From Paenibacillus periandrae (GTDB taxonomy: Bacteria > Bacillota > Bacilli > Paenibacillales > NBRC-103111), in the NCBI RefSeq assembly GCF_022458865.1, contig NZ_JAJNMU010000018.1:62001-126000 (forward strand): a DNA stretch of 64,000 nucleotides, given 5' to 3'. Shown here one piece after another: positions 26,504 to 35,746 of the stretch; position 1 is the first letter of the stretch, and the number at the start of each line of letters is the position of its first letter. The notes beneath the pieces were generated by a model. It was not told where the DNA came from. It did not search any database and was given only the letters and a program-made list of their open reading frames with translations. A program made the position numbers and the translations under genes.

Positions 26504-27700
26504 ATGGAATTATTGCTAGCTTCATTATTAATGATGATGAGTCAAACCGGTGCAGATCATCCTGATGTAAGCTTTGATCAGCTCGTACAGGCATCACTCG
26601 ATTCGAAAAATGCGGTCGTACAGCAAGCTTCTCCACAAACAGCAGCAAATGGAAGCACAACAGCTGACCGTTTGCGTCCTGTGAACAAGGTAGACCCGCA
26701 AAAGGATGCCCCTAAGGTGAAAGGTGTATATGTGACGGCTCATAGCGCAGCAGGTGCGCGGATGAACACACTTCTGAAGCTGATGGATGACACCGAGTTG
26801 AACTCGATGGTTATAGATATTAAAGACGATTGGGGATATATTACTTATCCAACAGGAAATCCTGAGCTTGAAGCTATGGAATCCACTCAAAAAATTATAG
26901 CTGATATGCCAAAGCTCATGAGCACTCTACAAGAACATCAAATCTATCCAATTGCTAGAATCGTAGTATTCAAGGATACGGTGTTAGCCAAAAAAAGACC
27001 TGAGCTTTCATTTGTAAATCCGGATGGTACCTTATGGAGCAATGGTAAGGAAAGCTTTGTTAACCCGTATAGCAAAGAAGTCTGGGATTATAATATTAAC
27101 ATTGCCAAAGAAGCGGCTAAAGCTGGGTTTAAAGAAATTCAATTTGATTATGTGCGCTTCCCTGAAGGCTTCGAAAAACGTGCTGACATCTTAAAGTATG
27201 ATAAGGATGAGCGTTCAAGAATCGATGCTGTATCCGAATTCGTCAAATATGCCAGAGAACAGCTAACTCCTCTCGGCGTCAGAGTATCCGTTGATATTTT
27301 TGGCTACGCAGCAGCCGTTCCTGCCGCGGAAGGGATCGGTCAGGATTTTGAAAAAATCTCGGAAAATGTAGACGTCATAAGCCCGATGATTTATCCAAGT
27401 CATTACAGTACCGGGTGGTACGGCTCCAATGTGCCGGATGCCGCACCTTATCAAACGATTAACGGAGCCATGAAGGATACGACCAAGAAATTGGAGCCGA
27501 TCCAAGCACTCAATTTAAAGCCGATTGTCCGACCGTGGATTCAGGATTTCACAGCGTCGTGGGTTAAAGGTTATGTGAAATACGGCAAGCATGAGCTGGA
27601 TGAGCAAATTCGAGCGTTAAAGGACAACGGCGTGGAAGAATATTTATTATGGAACGCGGTTAATACGTATACGGCGGACGTCAACTACGGAGGGGGATGA
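26504..27700 (+). CDS. putative glycoside hydrolase (DUF4015)
   Basis: 398 aa. An N-terminal hydrophobic segment with little positive charge may be a signal. From residue about 75 a TIM-barrel DUF4015 domain: VKGVYVTAHSAAG, MVIDIKDDWGYITYP, ARIVVFKD, EIQFDYVRFPEG and VDISPMIYPSHY. The conserved Asp and Glu residues fit a glycosidase, but no activity is established for the family. TATAAT lies at 26461; GGAG is 13 nt before ATG, which is long spacing. Monocistronic. Confidence 0.82.
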   Translation: MELLLASLLMMMSQTGADHPDVSFDQLVQASLDSKNAVVQQASPQTAANGSTTADRLRPVNKVDPQKDAPKVKGVYVTAHSAAGARMNTLLKLMDDTELNSMVIDIKDDWGYITYPTGNPELEAMESTQKIIADMPKLMSTLQEHQIYPIARIVVFKDTVLAKKRPELSFVNPDGTLWSNGKESFVNPYSKEVWDYNINIAKEAAKAGFKEIQFDYVRFPEGFEKRADILKYDKDERSRIDAVSEFVKYAREQLTPLGVRVSVDIFGYAAAVPAAEGIGQDFEKISENVDVISPMIYPSHYSTGWYGSNVPDAAPYQTINGAMKDTTKKLEPIQALNLKPIVRPWIQDFTASWVKGYVKYGKHELDEQIRALKDNGVEEYLLWNAVNTYTADVNYGGG

Positions 27701-27921
27701 CCCTCCCAAACCCTCCCTGATAGGGAGGGCCCCAAAGGGCGCTGCCCTCTGGACTCCCATGGGTGGGGCGCGGACTTTAGTGTTCTCGGGGCGCTTATCG
27801 TCCCTGCGGGACACGCTTGGGCTTGTGTGCGATGGCTGGAGTTCGGGTTTTGGTGTTCTCGGGGCGCTTTGGCCCCTTAGGGACAAGCTTGATTTTGAGT
27901 GTGATGGCTGGAGTTCGGGTT
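27701..27921. repeat. GC-rich repeat block with two 72-bp tandem units
   Basis: Visibly richer in G+C than its surroundings. 27709-27729 contains a GGGAGGG/CCCTCCC hairpin. Units 27778-27849 and 27850-27921 are the same length and share GTGTTCTCGGGGCGCTT at the start and GATGGCTGGAGTTCGGGTT at the end, diverging in the middle. A reading frame crosses it on the minus strand but is Pro/Arg/Ser-rich and low complexity, so I do not call a gene. The block is repeat-like; origin unknown. Confidence 0.65.
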
Positions 27922-27932
27922 GAAAGGTATAC

Positions 27933-27966
27933 AAAATAAGGCCTTGCTGACGCAAGGCCTTATTTT
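27933..27966. terminator. bidirectional terminator between DUF4015 gene and ung
   Basis: AAAATAAGGCCTTGC-TGAC-GCAAGGCCTTATTTT, a perfect 15-bp stem with A/T tails. Confidence 0.92.
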
Positions 27967-28007
27967 CATTCATAGACGTAGTTAAGGTGGATTATATTTT
28001 TATAAAA

Positions 28008-28682
28008 TTATAAGTTCGGAATTTGCCAATCAATCTCTGTCTGACCTATACTTCGCAGAAATTCGTTGGTTTGCGAATATGGTTTACTCCCATAAAAGCC
28101 TCTGTGTACGGACAAAGGACTTGGATGTACAGAACGCAGTATGCAATGACGCTCATTAGTAATGAGCTGAGTCTTTTGCTGGGCGTTGCTGCCCCACAGA
28201 ATAAATACCAGCGGCTGCTCACGCTCGTTAAGCTTGCGTATAATTTGGTCTGTGAAGCGTTCCCAGCCTTTGCCTTTATGCGAATTGGCTTCGCCTTCCC
28301 GCACTGTCAATACTGTGTTAAGCAGCAATACCCCCTGCTCGGCCCAAGGCACCAAATATCCATTGTTCGGTATCGTGCAGCCAAGATCGTCACGCAGCTC
28401 TTTAAGCATATTTTGCAGTGATGGCGGCTGTCTCACGCCCGGTTTCACCGAGAAGCTTAGCCCATGTGCCTGTCCAGGTCCATGGTAAGGGTCCTGACCG
28501 AGAATAACCACCTTGGCTTTCGCATAAGGCGTATAGTGCAGCGCATTAAAAATATCATGCATATTCGGATAAATCGTTCGTGTGCTATACTCCAGCTTCA
28601 AAAATTGACGAAGCTCCAGATAATACGGTTGTTCAAATTCAATTGCAAGCTGCTCGGCCCAGTCATTGCTTAATATTGTCAT
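28008..28682 (-). CDS. ung: uracil-DNA glycosylase
   Basis: 224 aa family 1 enzyme excising uracil from DNA. The catalytic water-activating motif GQDPYHGPGQAHGL and the Leu-intercalation motif HPSPLSVHRGF are complete, and length is normal. ATG 28682 with GGGGTGA upstream. 25 bp separate it from the FMN reductase gene, so they are likely co-transcribed. Confidence 0.97.
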   Translation of the reverse strand: MTILSNDWAEQLAIEFEQPYYLELRQFLKLEYSTRTIYPNMHDIFNALHYTPYAKAKVVILGQDPYHGPGQAHGLSFSVKPGVRQPPSLQNMLKELRDDLGCTIPNNGYLVPWAEQGVLLLNTVLTVREGEANSHKGKGWERFTDQIIRKLNEREQPLVFILWGSNAQQKTQLITNERHCILRSVHPSPLSVHRGFYGSKPYSQTNEFLRSIGQTEIDWQIPNL

Positions 28683-28707
28683 TAGCTGATTTCACCCCAA
28701 GCTTGAG

Positions 28708-29253
28708 TTATTGCTTGATCGAACTGAACGTCTCGACCATTTTCACAAAATATTGCAGCGTATGTAAAACACGTTCACGCGTTTTCTGATTAGCCGGCTC
28801 ACCCTCAGGCGTAAAGCTTCGGTTCTCTCCACCAATCGAAATCCATTCCGGGCAGTTGATGCCATGTACATTACGAACGATCGTCTGCAGCTGCTGCAAG
28901 GAGCTCACGCCTACCGGACCACCTGTCGAACTGACCGATAGCACCACTTTCCCGTCAAATTGGGCAAACCCCGTATAATCCAACGCATTTTTTAACACAC
29001 CTGATGGGGCACCATGGTATTCAGGTGTTGCCAAAATAATGCCGTCCGCTTCATTCAGACCATTTTTGAAAATGGCAAGATTCGCATCATCGCATTCGAC
29101 ATCAGGTGAATAGAGCGGTAAAGGCAGGCTGTACAAATCCAGAAATATAACCTGACATCCTTTATCCTCCAACACTTGTTTCAAATGGCGGCATAGCAGT
29201 GTAGTTGTTGCCTGTTTACGATTACTCCCAGAAACGATAGCAATTTTTGTCAT
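28708..29253 (-). CDS. NAD(P)H-dependent FMN reductase
   Basis: 181 aa flavodoxin-like protein. FMN phosphate loop SGSNRKQATT, then TPEYHGAPSGVLKNALDY, the signature of the azoreductase/chromate-reductase group. GGGAGA lies 10 nt before ATG. Reduces flavins, quinones or azo compounds; physiological substrate unknown. Confidence 0.9.
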   Translation of the reverse strand: MTKIAIVSGSNRKQATTTLLCRHLKQVLEDKGCQVIFLDLYSLPLPLYSPDVECDDANLAIFKNGLNEADGIILATPEYHGAPSGVLKNALDYTGFAQFDGKVVLSVSSTGGPVGVSSLQQLQTIVRNVHGINCPEWISIGGENRSFTPEGEPANQKTRERVLHTLQYFVKMVETFSSIKQ

Positions 29254-29421
29254 GTTATGATATCTCCCTTGATCATGCAGTTTTCATACATTTTAGTATA
29301 CTCAAATAACGAGGTCAATCTTTGTCTGCTGATTTGCTTTTGCTAATAGGCTCAAAACTTGCATGTCATTTCGATTTGTCGTTACAATAGCAGAATATCT
29401 ACTTAAAGGAGATGAAGCTCC

Positions 29422-29865
29422 ATGCTGGCAATTGGACAACAAGCACCGTCTTTTAACGCTGAGAGCACACAAGGTCCGTTGCACCTGAGCGATTATTTGG
29501 GCAAACAGCCTGTTGTGCTGATTTTTTACCCTAAGGATGAGACTCCGATTTGCACCAAACAATTATGTGCTGTTCGCGATTCCAAAACCGAGTATGCGAA
29601 GTACAATGCATTGGTAGTGGGAGTAAACCCAGGTTCACTAGCTGATCACAAACAATTTTCTCAAAAGTTTCGATATGATTTTCCGTTAATTAGCGATCAG
29701 GGAGACCAGGTGCGTCATTTGTATGATGTCGGTAAAATGTTTCTCCTTGGCCAGCAGCGCTGTGTTTTCGTAATCGACAAGGATGGAATCATTGTGTATG
29801 CCAAAAAGGGAAATCGGCCGACAGCGGAAATTTTGGATGCACTGAAGCTGCAGCAAACCAAATAG
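29422..29865 (+). CDS. peroxiredoxin (BCP/PrxQ-like, divergent)
   Basis: 147 aa thiol peroxidase. Cys44 in FYPKDETPICTKQLC takes the peroxidatic place of the BCP motif and Cys49 the usual PrxQ resolving place, but the flanking residues differ from the common TPGCT...C. AAAGGAGAT precedes ATG. Monocistronic. Confidence 0.87.
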   Translation: MLAIGQQAPSFNAESTQGPLHLSDYLGKQPVVLIFYPKDETPICTKQLCAVRDSKTEYAKYNALVVGVNPGSLADHKQFSQKFRYDFPLISDQGDQVRHLYDVGKMFLLGQQRCVFVIDKDGIIVYAKKGNRPTAEILDALKLQQTK

Positions 29866-29897
29866 ATAGCTCAGATTGACATATTGGTTCGGCAAAC

Positions 29898-29936
29898 AAA
29901 CAGGCAGTCCTCTTCTTTGAAGGGAACTGCCTGTTT
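29898..29936. terminator. bidirectional terminator, peroxiredoxin / pfkA
   Basis: AAACAGGCAGT and ACTGCCTGTTT pair perfectly over 11 bp, with an inner extension; A/T-rich on both ends. Confidence 0.85.
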
Positions 29937-29946
29937 AACGTTTAGA

Positions 29947-30915
29947 TTATTGGGACAGGCGCTTAGCCAGCTCGTACAGCTCCATATTGAACTGTTTTTT
30001 GGTATTAACGACTTTTTCGATATCGGTAATGGTAAGCTCGCCCTTGATAATTCCACAGCCTTTGCCGGACTCACCCTCGATTAACATTCTTACCGCAAAA
30101 TCTCCAAGACTACTAGCTAGGACACGGTCGTTATGCGTAGGTGCTCCCCCCCGTTGGATATGGCCAAGTACGGTTACTCGCGGTTCAATCGAATCTTTAC
30201 GTCTGGAAATTTCATTAGCAATATCTTCGCCTTTACATACACCTTCGGCAACAATAATGATACTGTGGCGTTTGCCCAATTTGAAGTTCGTTTCCATCCG
30301 ATCCGAAATTTCATCCAAATCAAATGGAACCTCCGGTACAAGAATCGTTTCTGCACCGCTCGCCAGACCTGCATACAAGGCAATATCTCCACAATAACGT
30401 CCCATAACCTCGACTATCGAGGAACGTTCATGAGAGCTCATCGTATCACGCAGCTTGTTAATCGCATCGACTACGATGCTGACGGCTGTATCGAATCCGA
30501 TCGTATAGTCGGTAAATGGAATATCATTATCAATCGTTCCTGGAAGGCCCATTGTTTTAATTCCGAGCTTGCTCAGCTTATTCGCGCCTTGATAAGAGCC
30601 ATCGCCGCCAATGACAACAAGACCGTCAATTCCTCTTCTCCTCAGGTTGTCGGCACCCAATTGCTGACCTTCAGGTGTTATAAATTCTTTACATCGAGCC
30701 GTCTGCAGTATCGTTCCGCCACGTTGAATGATATCTCCCACGCTTCTAAGATCCATTTGACGAATATCATCATTAATCAAGCCGGCATAACCCCGTTGGA
30801 CGGCATATACCTCCAAGCCATGATAAAGCCCGCTGCGCACGACCGCACGGACCGCTGCATTCATACCTTGTGAATCTCCACCGCTTGTAAGCACTGCTAT
30901 TTTTTTGACTGTCAT
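29947..30915 (-). CDS. pfkA: 6-phosphofructokinase
   Basis: ATP-PFK of glycolysis, 322 aa, normal bacterial length. LTSGGDSQGMNAAVRA binds ATP (most Bacillus copies read GGDAPGMN); GGDGS is the ATP-type Gly signature; GTIDNDIPFTDYT has the catalytic Asp; EVMGRYCG, EGVCKGEDIANEI and GHIQRGGAPT follow. GGGAGG precedes ATG 30915. Only 29 bp separate it from the DUF2600 gene, so it may be transcribed with a terpene-synthase-like gene; this may therefore be a second PFK copy. Confidence 0.92.
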   Translation of the reverse strand: MTVKKIAVLTSGGDSQGMNAAVRAVVRSGLYHGLEVYAVQRGYAGLINDDIRQMDLRSVGDIIQRGGTILQTARCKEFITPEGQQLGADNLRRRGIDGLVVIGGDGSYQGANKLSKLGIKTMGLPGTIDNDIPFTDYTIGFDTAVSIVVDAINKLRDTMSSHERSSIVEVMGRYCGDIALYAGLASGAETILVPEVPFDLDEISDRMETNFKLGKRHSIIIVAEGVCKGEDIANEISRRKDSIEPRVTVLGHIQRGGAPTHNDRVLASSLGDFAVRMLIEGESGKGCGIIKGELTITDIEKVVNTKKQFNMELYELAKRLSQ

Positions 30916-30944
30916 GTATGGTTTCCTCCCTAGGAAATGAACAA

Positions 30945-32024
30945 TTAGTATCTTTTACGAACCAGTATGCTGTTTGCAAAGAAGAAGAGCCTCGTCAAAG
31001 GACTTCCCTTCATTAATTTTCGCGATATTGCCTTCACCTGTCTCTGTTTACTAACCTTCGGATCTGACAAATAGAGCGCGAGCAATCCTTCTATAATCAT
31101 CTGATGAAAAGTCGGGTTGATCAGCCTCTTGGCTCTCAATCTGGCTTCAATAACAAACGCTGCTATACGTTCCACGGTTTGCTCCATATCCGCATAATAG
31201 CTGCAAAAATTGAGATCGCCTCCGAGCTGATCCTCCTGTTGGTCAATCAAATAATCAAGTAAAATGTGTAGGCCGCAAATATAAGGAAAATAGACTTCCT
31301 GGATAATATCAATAGACCGGACCGTCAAGGTTGACTCCGAAGCTGCCACAAACATCATAAACACACCTAAAGTAGAGCCAGTTGCCGCAGCAAACTCATT
31401 CCAGCTAATGTCCTTATGGCTGCTCTTATACTGCTCCCACCAATCCGCCAGCGCCTGCTCCCTGAGATCCTGCCGAATATGCTTGTACACCTGTAAATCA
31501 CAATACAGTCCAACCCATTTCAGCACCGAATCCGTGACCAGCGCATAGGAGGGCAGCATGCGAATACTAGCCTGGCATGTTTTGACAAGCTCATTTAAAT
31601 AACCGCCATCTTCCTGTTCCGTTCGATATGCATAATAGTCATGGAGTGGCTGAGCTGGATTAATAGCATCAAGCATCGATTGATGGAGCCTGCGAAAATC
31701 CTGAGGGTCCAGCGAGGTGCTTCGATCACACAAATTATCCAGATAGTCACTGATCGTCTGAAACGCAATAATCAACGGAATTAATACATGACGCATAGGC
31801 ATATTGGCAGTCGCATATACCGCTCCGCCTTGACAATGAAATTGTTTGCTTGTCAAGCTGTCAAGTGCCTGCTTCTTTAACTCCTGGTCTGGCATAGCCT
31901 CCGCCTTGTTCCGCCAATACTGAAGCTGTTCCTGAACCTCGGGAAGCACATAGCGATACATACGCAGCATCAGTTGCATGGGATGGCGTGGAGCGAGCAG
32001 CGTGCGGCCAGCTTCAAAAATCAA
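30945..32024 (-). CDS. DUF2600 protein, tetraprenyl-beta-curcumene synthase-like
   Basis: 359 aa all-helical protein of the YtpB family, which in Bacillus cyclises a C35 prenyl diphosphate to tetraprenyl-beta-curcumene. The Asp-rich DYLDNLCDR near the first third is the likely metal site; HDYYAYRTEQEDGGYLNELV and LLDYLIDQQEDQ are further family segments. TTG 32024 has GGAGG 8 nt upstream and overlaps the end of the preceding gene, so coupling is likely. Substrate inferred from family only. Confidence 0.85.
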   Translation of the reverse strand: MIFEAGRTLLAPRHPMQLMLRMYRYVLPEVQEQLQYWRNKAEAMPDQELKKQALDSLTSKQFHCQGGAVYATANMPMRHVLIPLIIAFQTISDYLDNLCDRSTSLDPQDFRRLHQSMLDAINPAQPLHDYYAYRTEQEDGGYLNELVKTCQASIRMLPSYALVTDSVLKWVGLYCDLQVYKHIRQDLREQALADWWEQYKSSHKDISWNEFAAATGSTLGVFMMFVAASESTLTVRSIDIIQEVYFPYICGLHILLDYLIDQQEDQLGGDLNFCSYYADMEQTVERIAAFVIEARLRAKRLINPTFHQMIIEGLLALYLSDPKVSKQRQVKAISRKLMKGSPLTRLFFFANSILVRKRY

Positions 32025-32616
32025 AAGCTGTTCCTCCACTCTTATCATAGCAATATTGCAGCAGGAGCTTGATTTCAATCCATTGCACATACTGCAAAAG
32101 CTGTTCAGCCTTATCATCCCTTACAACCGTTACCTGCTGCTGAACCAGATCGACGAAGCCGTAAGGGTCCCATGACGAGTTCGATACGAGTTTGTCCAAA
32201 CGCCCTTTCAAATTGTCGCTGCTTATGGATTCATACTCAGCATGGGATTGACGGTAAACCTCTTTCACTTGTTGAAGCAGCAGAGTAAATACAGGGTGGT
32301 CTCCTACCTGACGAAACCAATATTTCGAGTTGCTGTAGTCGCCCTCCATCCGATGCATGATCCCATGCCAATAGCTCCCTGTGGAATTGTGAATATCCTG
32401 CGAGAGCGTGTGTGACTTGTCCAAGCTTTCATTCAACAAATGCAAACCCGACTGAACGGCATGTACGTAAGTTAATTGATCCGTGTTCGTGCCTTCCTTC
32501 GACAGCTTCGCAATTTTGATATCCAGCAGATCATCCCACTCCTCCGTAGGATAGAGCGATGGCCGATGTTCTTTTAACACGAGCCATAATCTACTTACTC
32601 CTTCTGTCCACGACAA
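32014..32616 (-). CDS. uncharacterised protein, 200 aa
   Basis: Not recognised. Hydrophilic, largely helical; the central block GSYWHGIMHRMEGDYSNSKYWFRQVGDHP is strongly patterned (His, Trp, Tyr, Asp) and looks conserved. TTG 32616 has AAGGAAGGTGG 7 nt before it; ATG 32658 in frame lies at the predicted transcription start (TATAAT at 32671-32666) and lacks a site. Its stop overlaps the DUF2600 start, implying coupled synthesis and perhaps a shared pathway. Confidence 0.75.
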   Translation of the reverse strand: MSWTEGVSRLWLVLKEHRPSLYPTEEWDDLLDIKIAKLSKEGTNTDQLTYVHAVQSGLHLLNESLDKSHTLSQDIHNSTGSYWHGIMHRMEGDYSNSKYWFRQVGDHPVFTLLLQQVKEVYRQSHAEYESISSDNLKGRLDKLVSNSSWDPYGFVDLVQQQVTVVRDDKAEQLLQYVQWIEIKLLLQYCYDKSGGTAFDF

Positions 32617-32665
32617 AACATTTCCACCTTCCTTAACTTGATTCCAGTCGAAACCCATACCCTAC

Positions 32666-32671
32666 ATTATA
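32666..32671 (-). promoter_or_regulatory. -10 element of the 32616 - DUF2600 - pfkA run
   Basis: Minus-strand TATAAT; -35 region TGGGCA with 17 nt spacing is weak. Confidence 0.45.
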
Positions 32672-32738
32672 ATATAAAGAATCGGCAATGCCCACCATAA
32701 ATAAACCGAATCGACAAAATGAATCCCCATGACCTGCC

Positions 32739-33056
32739 TTAGTGATGCGCAGCTGAGGGTGCAACGTCCTGATTGACTCTAAACCAAAGGTTTAATTCAT
32801 TAATCGTACCCGCTAATTCGGCTATTTCGGAGTTAAGCTGACATGACAGCTTAAAGTTATCCTCAACATTCAGATGATTTTGCTTCTTAATGATGATTTG
32901 CTCCAGCTTTTTTATATGATCAGGTATCGTACCGCGAATTTCTTCCCATCGCAGTAAAATAATCGAACGTTCTTCTTCCGAATAGTCTTCCCAATCGTTA
33001 TCAAAGTGTGGCAGCGGGATGCCGAGACGTTCATCGGTTACGAAGCTCCAAGCCAT
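32739..33056 (-). CDS. uncharacterised protein, 105 aa
   Basis: Not recognised. ATG 33056 has AAAGGTG 9 nt upstream, so the start at 33080 is rejected. Acidic N-terminal half (HFDNDWEDYSEEERSIILLRWEEI) then a coiled-coil-like helix (IKKLEQIIIKKQNHL). No TM. The 122-bp gap before the next minus gene carries that gene's promoter, so this one is independent. Confidence 0.7.
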   Translation of the reverse strand: MAWSFVTDERLGIPLPHFDNDWEDYSEEERSIILLRWEEIRGTIPDHIKKLEQIIIKKQNHLNVEDNFKLSCQLNSEIAELAGTINELNLWFRVNQDVAPSAAHH

Positions 33057-33227
33057 ACGGCACAGCACCTTTCCATGCAATAGAGATGTTTTGTATGTAC
33101 ACTAATGTACCATGAACCCCTTTCCTTCTGCCAGAGGCAATAGACAAATTTTCGCATTGAGTTCTCGTAAAGTGTGCTATACTGGGAGGAATGATTTTGA
33201 GAATGGGTTCAAGTAGGAGATCCTTAT

Positions 33228-34571
33228 ATGAGTAACGATCCAGAAACTAAAGTTTCCTTTCGACAGCTATTATCTTTTTTTATCCCGCTTGGTATTTCAG
33301 CCAGTTTGATAACAATCTCTCATTTGATTATTAACAGTACACTGGCAAGGTCCGCACATCCTGAAATTATTATCGCCAGCTATGCACTGCCCTTTAGTAT
33401 TTTGGCGATTACCGAGCGACCTGCAATTCTGCTAAGACAAACCTGCTCTGCTCTCGTCAGGGATCGTGTCTCGTTCAGGGCCGTATCCATTGTAAGCCTA
33501 TATATTTTCTCCAGTATCCTGCTCATGGGCGCTCTCATCTCCTATACGCCTATTGGCAAATGGGTTTTTTTCTATTTGTTCGGCGTTGATGACGACATGC
33601 TTGGACCGATGATTGATGTGTACCGGGTACTGATGTTTGTGAGTATTTTTTCCGGGCTGCGCTGTTTATTTCAAGGTGTCATTATATTTAACATGCGTAC
33701 AAAATGGCTGACCATAGGCATGATCGTTCGCCTGCTCGTGATGTATCTGGTTTCTTTATATTTCATTAAAACCAATGGCGTAACCAGCGGGCAGGTTGGT
33801 GCGATTATTTTCTTGTCCGGTATGATGGTTGAAGCGCTGATGAGCTTCCTGGAGGGACGCGTGCTTTTGAAAAAAATTCCCGAGAAAGCGCCTGAGCATA
33901 CGATTGAGCGTCCGGGTCAAATTTTTCAATTTTACAAGCCCTTGCTCTATTCTTCCATCATAGCCGTCATTATTGGCCCGGCGATTAATTCGTTTATGGG
34001 GAAAACGTCAGACTTTCAGCTATCTGTCGCATCATTTACGATCGCAGCGGGTTTGACTCAGCTTGTACAAAGCTTTTTCTCCTATATTCACCAGATTGTG
34101 TTGAACTTCTATAACAAGGATGCCAAGGCTGTCCTTCGATTTACGATTGTGCTGTCCTGCATACCCGTTCTCCTGCTGACGATCTTGTGCTATACGCCTA
34201 TTGGCATGTGGTTTATGGAGCACGTTATGGGGGTAAATGAACGATTGATGCATGCAAGCTTAAATACATTGAAGATGTTTATGATTATGGTACTGGTTTT
34301 TCCTTGGCTCGATTATGGTAATGGCCTGATCATGCTGCGTGGTGAAACGAAGGTCATGGTATGGTCGCAATCGGCAAATGTGCTCATTACGCTAATCACA
34401 TTGACCTTGTGTATTGCGTTAAGTCCAGGAATGAACGGAATGATCGGGGCCTTTGCCCAGTCGCTCGGCATGGTAGCCGAGGCTGTTGTCGTAGGGCTTG
34501 TACTGAGAAATATACGCAAATCGGGAGACCGCTCTCCCTTCCATATGAAACTTAATTCGAGAAACGAGTGA
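33228..34571 (+). CDS. polytopic transport protein, MATE/MOP-like
   Basis: 447 aa with about 12 TM helices in two similar halves; FIPLGISASLITISHLIINSTLARS at the N-terminus and FYKPLLYSSIIAVIIGP at the start of the second half suit the MOP flippase superfamily (MATE, ANKH-like). Substrate unknown. GGAGA lies 7 nt before ATG; extended -10 TGCTATACT at 33175-33183. Its stop overlaps the next MFS gene by GTGA, so the two transporters are translated together. Confidence 0.7.
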   Translation: MSNDPETKVSFRQLLSFFIPLGISASLITISHLIINSTLARSAHPEIIIASYALPFSILAITERPAILLRQTCSALVRDRVSFRAVSIVSLYIFSSILLMGALISYTPIGKWVFFYLFGVDDDMLGPMIDVYRVLMFVSIFSGLRCLFQGVIIFNMRTKWLTIGMIVRLLVMYLVSLYFIKTNGVTSGQVGAIIFLSGMMVEALMSFLEGRVLLKKIPEKAPEHTIERPGQIFQFYKPLLYSSIIAVIIGPAINSFMGKTSDFQLSVASFTIAAGLTQLVQSFFSYIHQIVLNFYNKDAKAVLRFTIVLSCIPVLLLTILCYTPIGMWFMEHVMGVNERLMHASLNTLKMFMIMVLVFPWLDYGNGLIMLRGETKVMVWSQSANVLITLITLTLCIALSPGMNGMIGAFAQSLGMVAEAVVVGLVLRNIRKSGDRSPFHMKLNSRNE

Positions 34572-35746
34572 TAGGTTTGAACAACGCTTTACCGCAACAG
34601 CAGCCGAGGTATGCCATCCTGCGAGGCTTCAGCTTTTCTACTTACATGACCATGGCAGTCATCGTCTCTTACTTTCCTTTGTACTTCAAATCCATGGGTT
34701 ATTCCACCGTGCAGATCGGTTTGCTGTATTCAATTGGACCGATGATCGGTATTTTTTCCAATTTGTTCTGGGGCTTGATTAGCGACAAATACCGAACAGT
34801 TAAGAAGATATTAATCGTCGTTCTGATCGGTCAGTGGATGATGGCGCTATGTGTATTTCAAAGTACTCAATTCGGCGTGCTGCTCATGCTCATGGCCGTT
34901 TTTTTCTTTTTCCAGTCCCCGATCAATTCGCTATCTGACAGCTTGACGCTATTGACGATTCAGGGCTCTACCAAAAGCTTCGCTTCCTTTCGGGTATGGG
35001 GCTCTATCGGTTTTGCTGCAGCTTCTCTGGCATTCGGTATGGTGTTGAAGCAATATGGTGCTGATCTGACGATTTATTTGTGCTTGGGGACCATTGGCTT
35101 GTCATTGATCATATCGACAGGTCTGACAGACGGTCGAAGAACATCGCATAAAAAGCTCATAATAGCCGACTTGGCCAAGGTCATTCGCTCCAATGGTTTC
35201 CTGATGTTCATGCTTATTGTGCTGATCGCCTCAGTGGCCCACCGCTTTAACGATGGGTTTCTGGCATTGTTTCTGCAGCAATTGGGCGCGGATCAGACCA
35301 TTATCGGCTGGTCCTGGCTGGTATCGGCGTTAAGCGAGGTTCCTATATTTTTTCTGCTCAGCAAATACGGGCATCGCTACAAGGAGCTGCCATTGCTCGT
35401 TGTTAGCTCCTTTGTTTATGCAATTCGTTTCCTGTTCATGAGTCAGGTGGAAAACCCGTTGTGGGTCATCGCGATTCAGGCTATGCACAGTATTTCCTTC
35501 GGCATCTTCCTGTTCACCGTTATCCGCTATATTCAGGGTATGATTCCTGATGAATATCGGGCAACCGGACAAGCCCTGTTCGCGGTGACCTGGTCGGGCC
35601 TTGCCGGCTTATTCAGCGGTGCCTTGGGCGGCTGGTTGTTCCGTGATTGGGGACCACATGTCATGTATGGAGTAGGCGCTTGCCTGTCAGCCGTAGCGAT
35701 GGTGAGCTTTTTCGTGCTGCATTTACGATCCCGGGATGTCGAATAA
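34568..35746 (+). CDS. MFS transporter, MFS_1-like (paralogue of 25216 gene)
   Basis: 392 aa, 12 TM. YFPLYFKSMGYSTVQIGLL, GLISDKYRTVKK and SFRVWGSIGFAAASLAFG mirror the protein at 25216-26373. GTG start in a GTGA overlap with the upstream MATE-like gene; TTG 34577 is an alternative. Substrate unknown. Confidence 0.85.
   Translation: MIGLNNALPQQQPRYAILRGFSFSTYMTMAVIVSYFPLYFKSMGYSTVQIGLLYSIGPMIGIFSNLFWGLISDKYRTVKKILIVVLIGQWMMALCVFQSTQFGVLLMLMAVFFFFQSPINSLSDSLTLLTIQGSTKSFASFRVWGSIGFAAASLAFGMVLKQYGADLTIYLCLGTIGLSLIISTGLTDGRRTSHKKLIIADLAKVIRSNGFLMFMLIVLIASVAHRFNDGFLALFLQQLGADQTIIGWSWLVSALSEVPIFFLLSKYGHRYKELPLLVVSSFVYAIRFLFMSQVENPLWVIAIQAMHSISFGIFLFTVIRYIQGMIPDEYRATGQALFAVTWSGLAGLFSGALGGWLFRDWGPHVMYGVGACLSAVAMVSFFVLHLRSRDVE

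Noticed and set aside
27647..27973. 108-aa minus-strand ORF
   Set aside because: Crosses the GC-rich repeat, the end of the DUF4015 gene and a terminator; Pro/Ser/Arg-rich, no credible start site.
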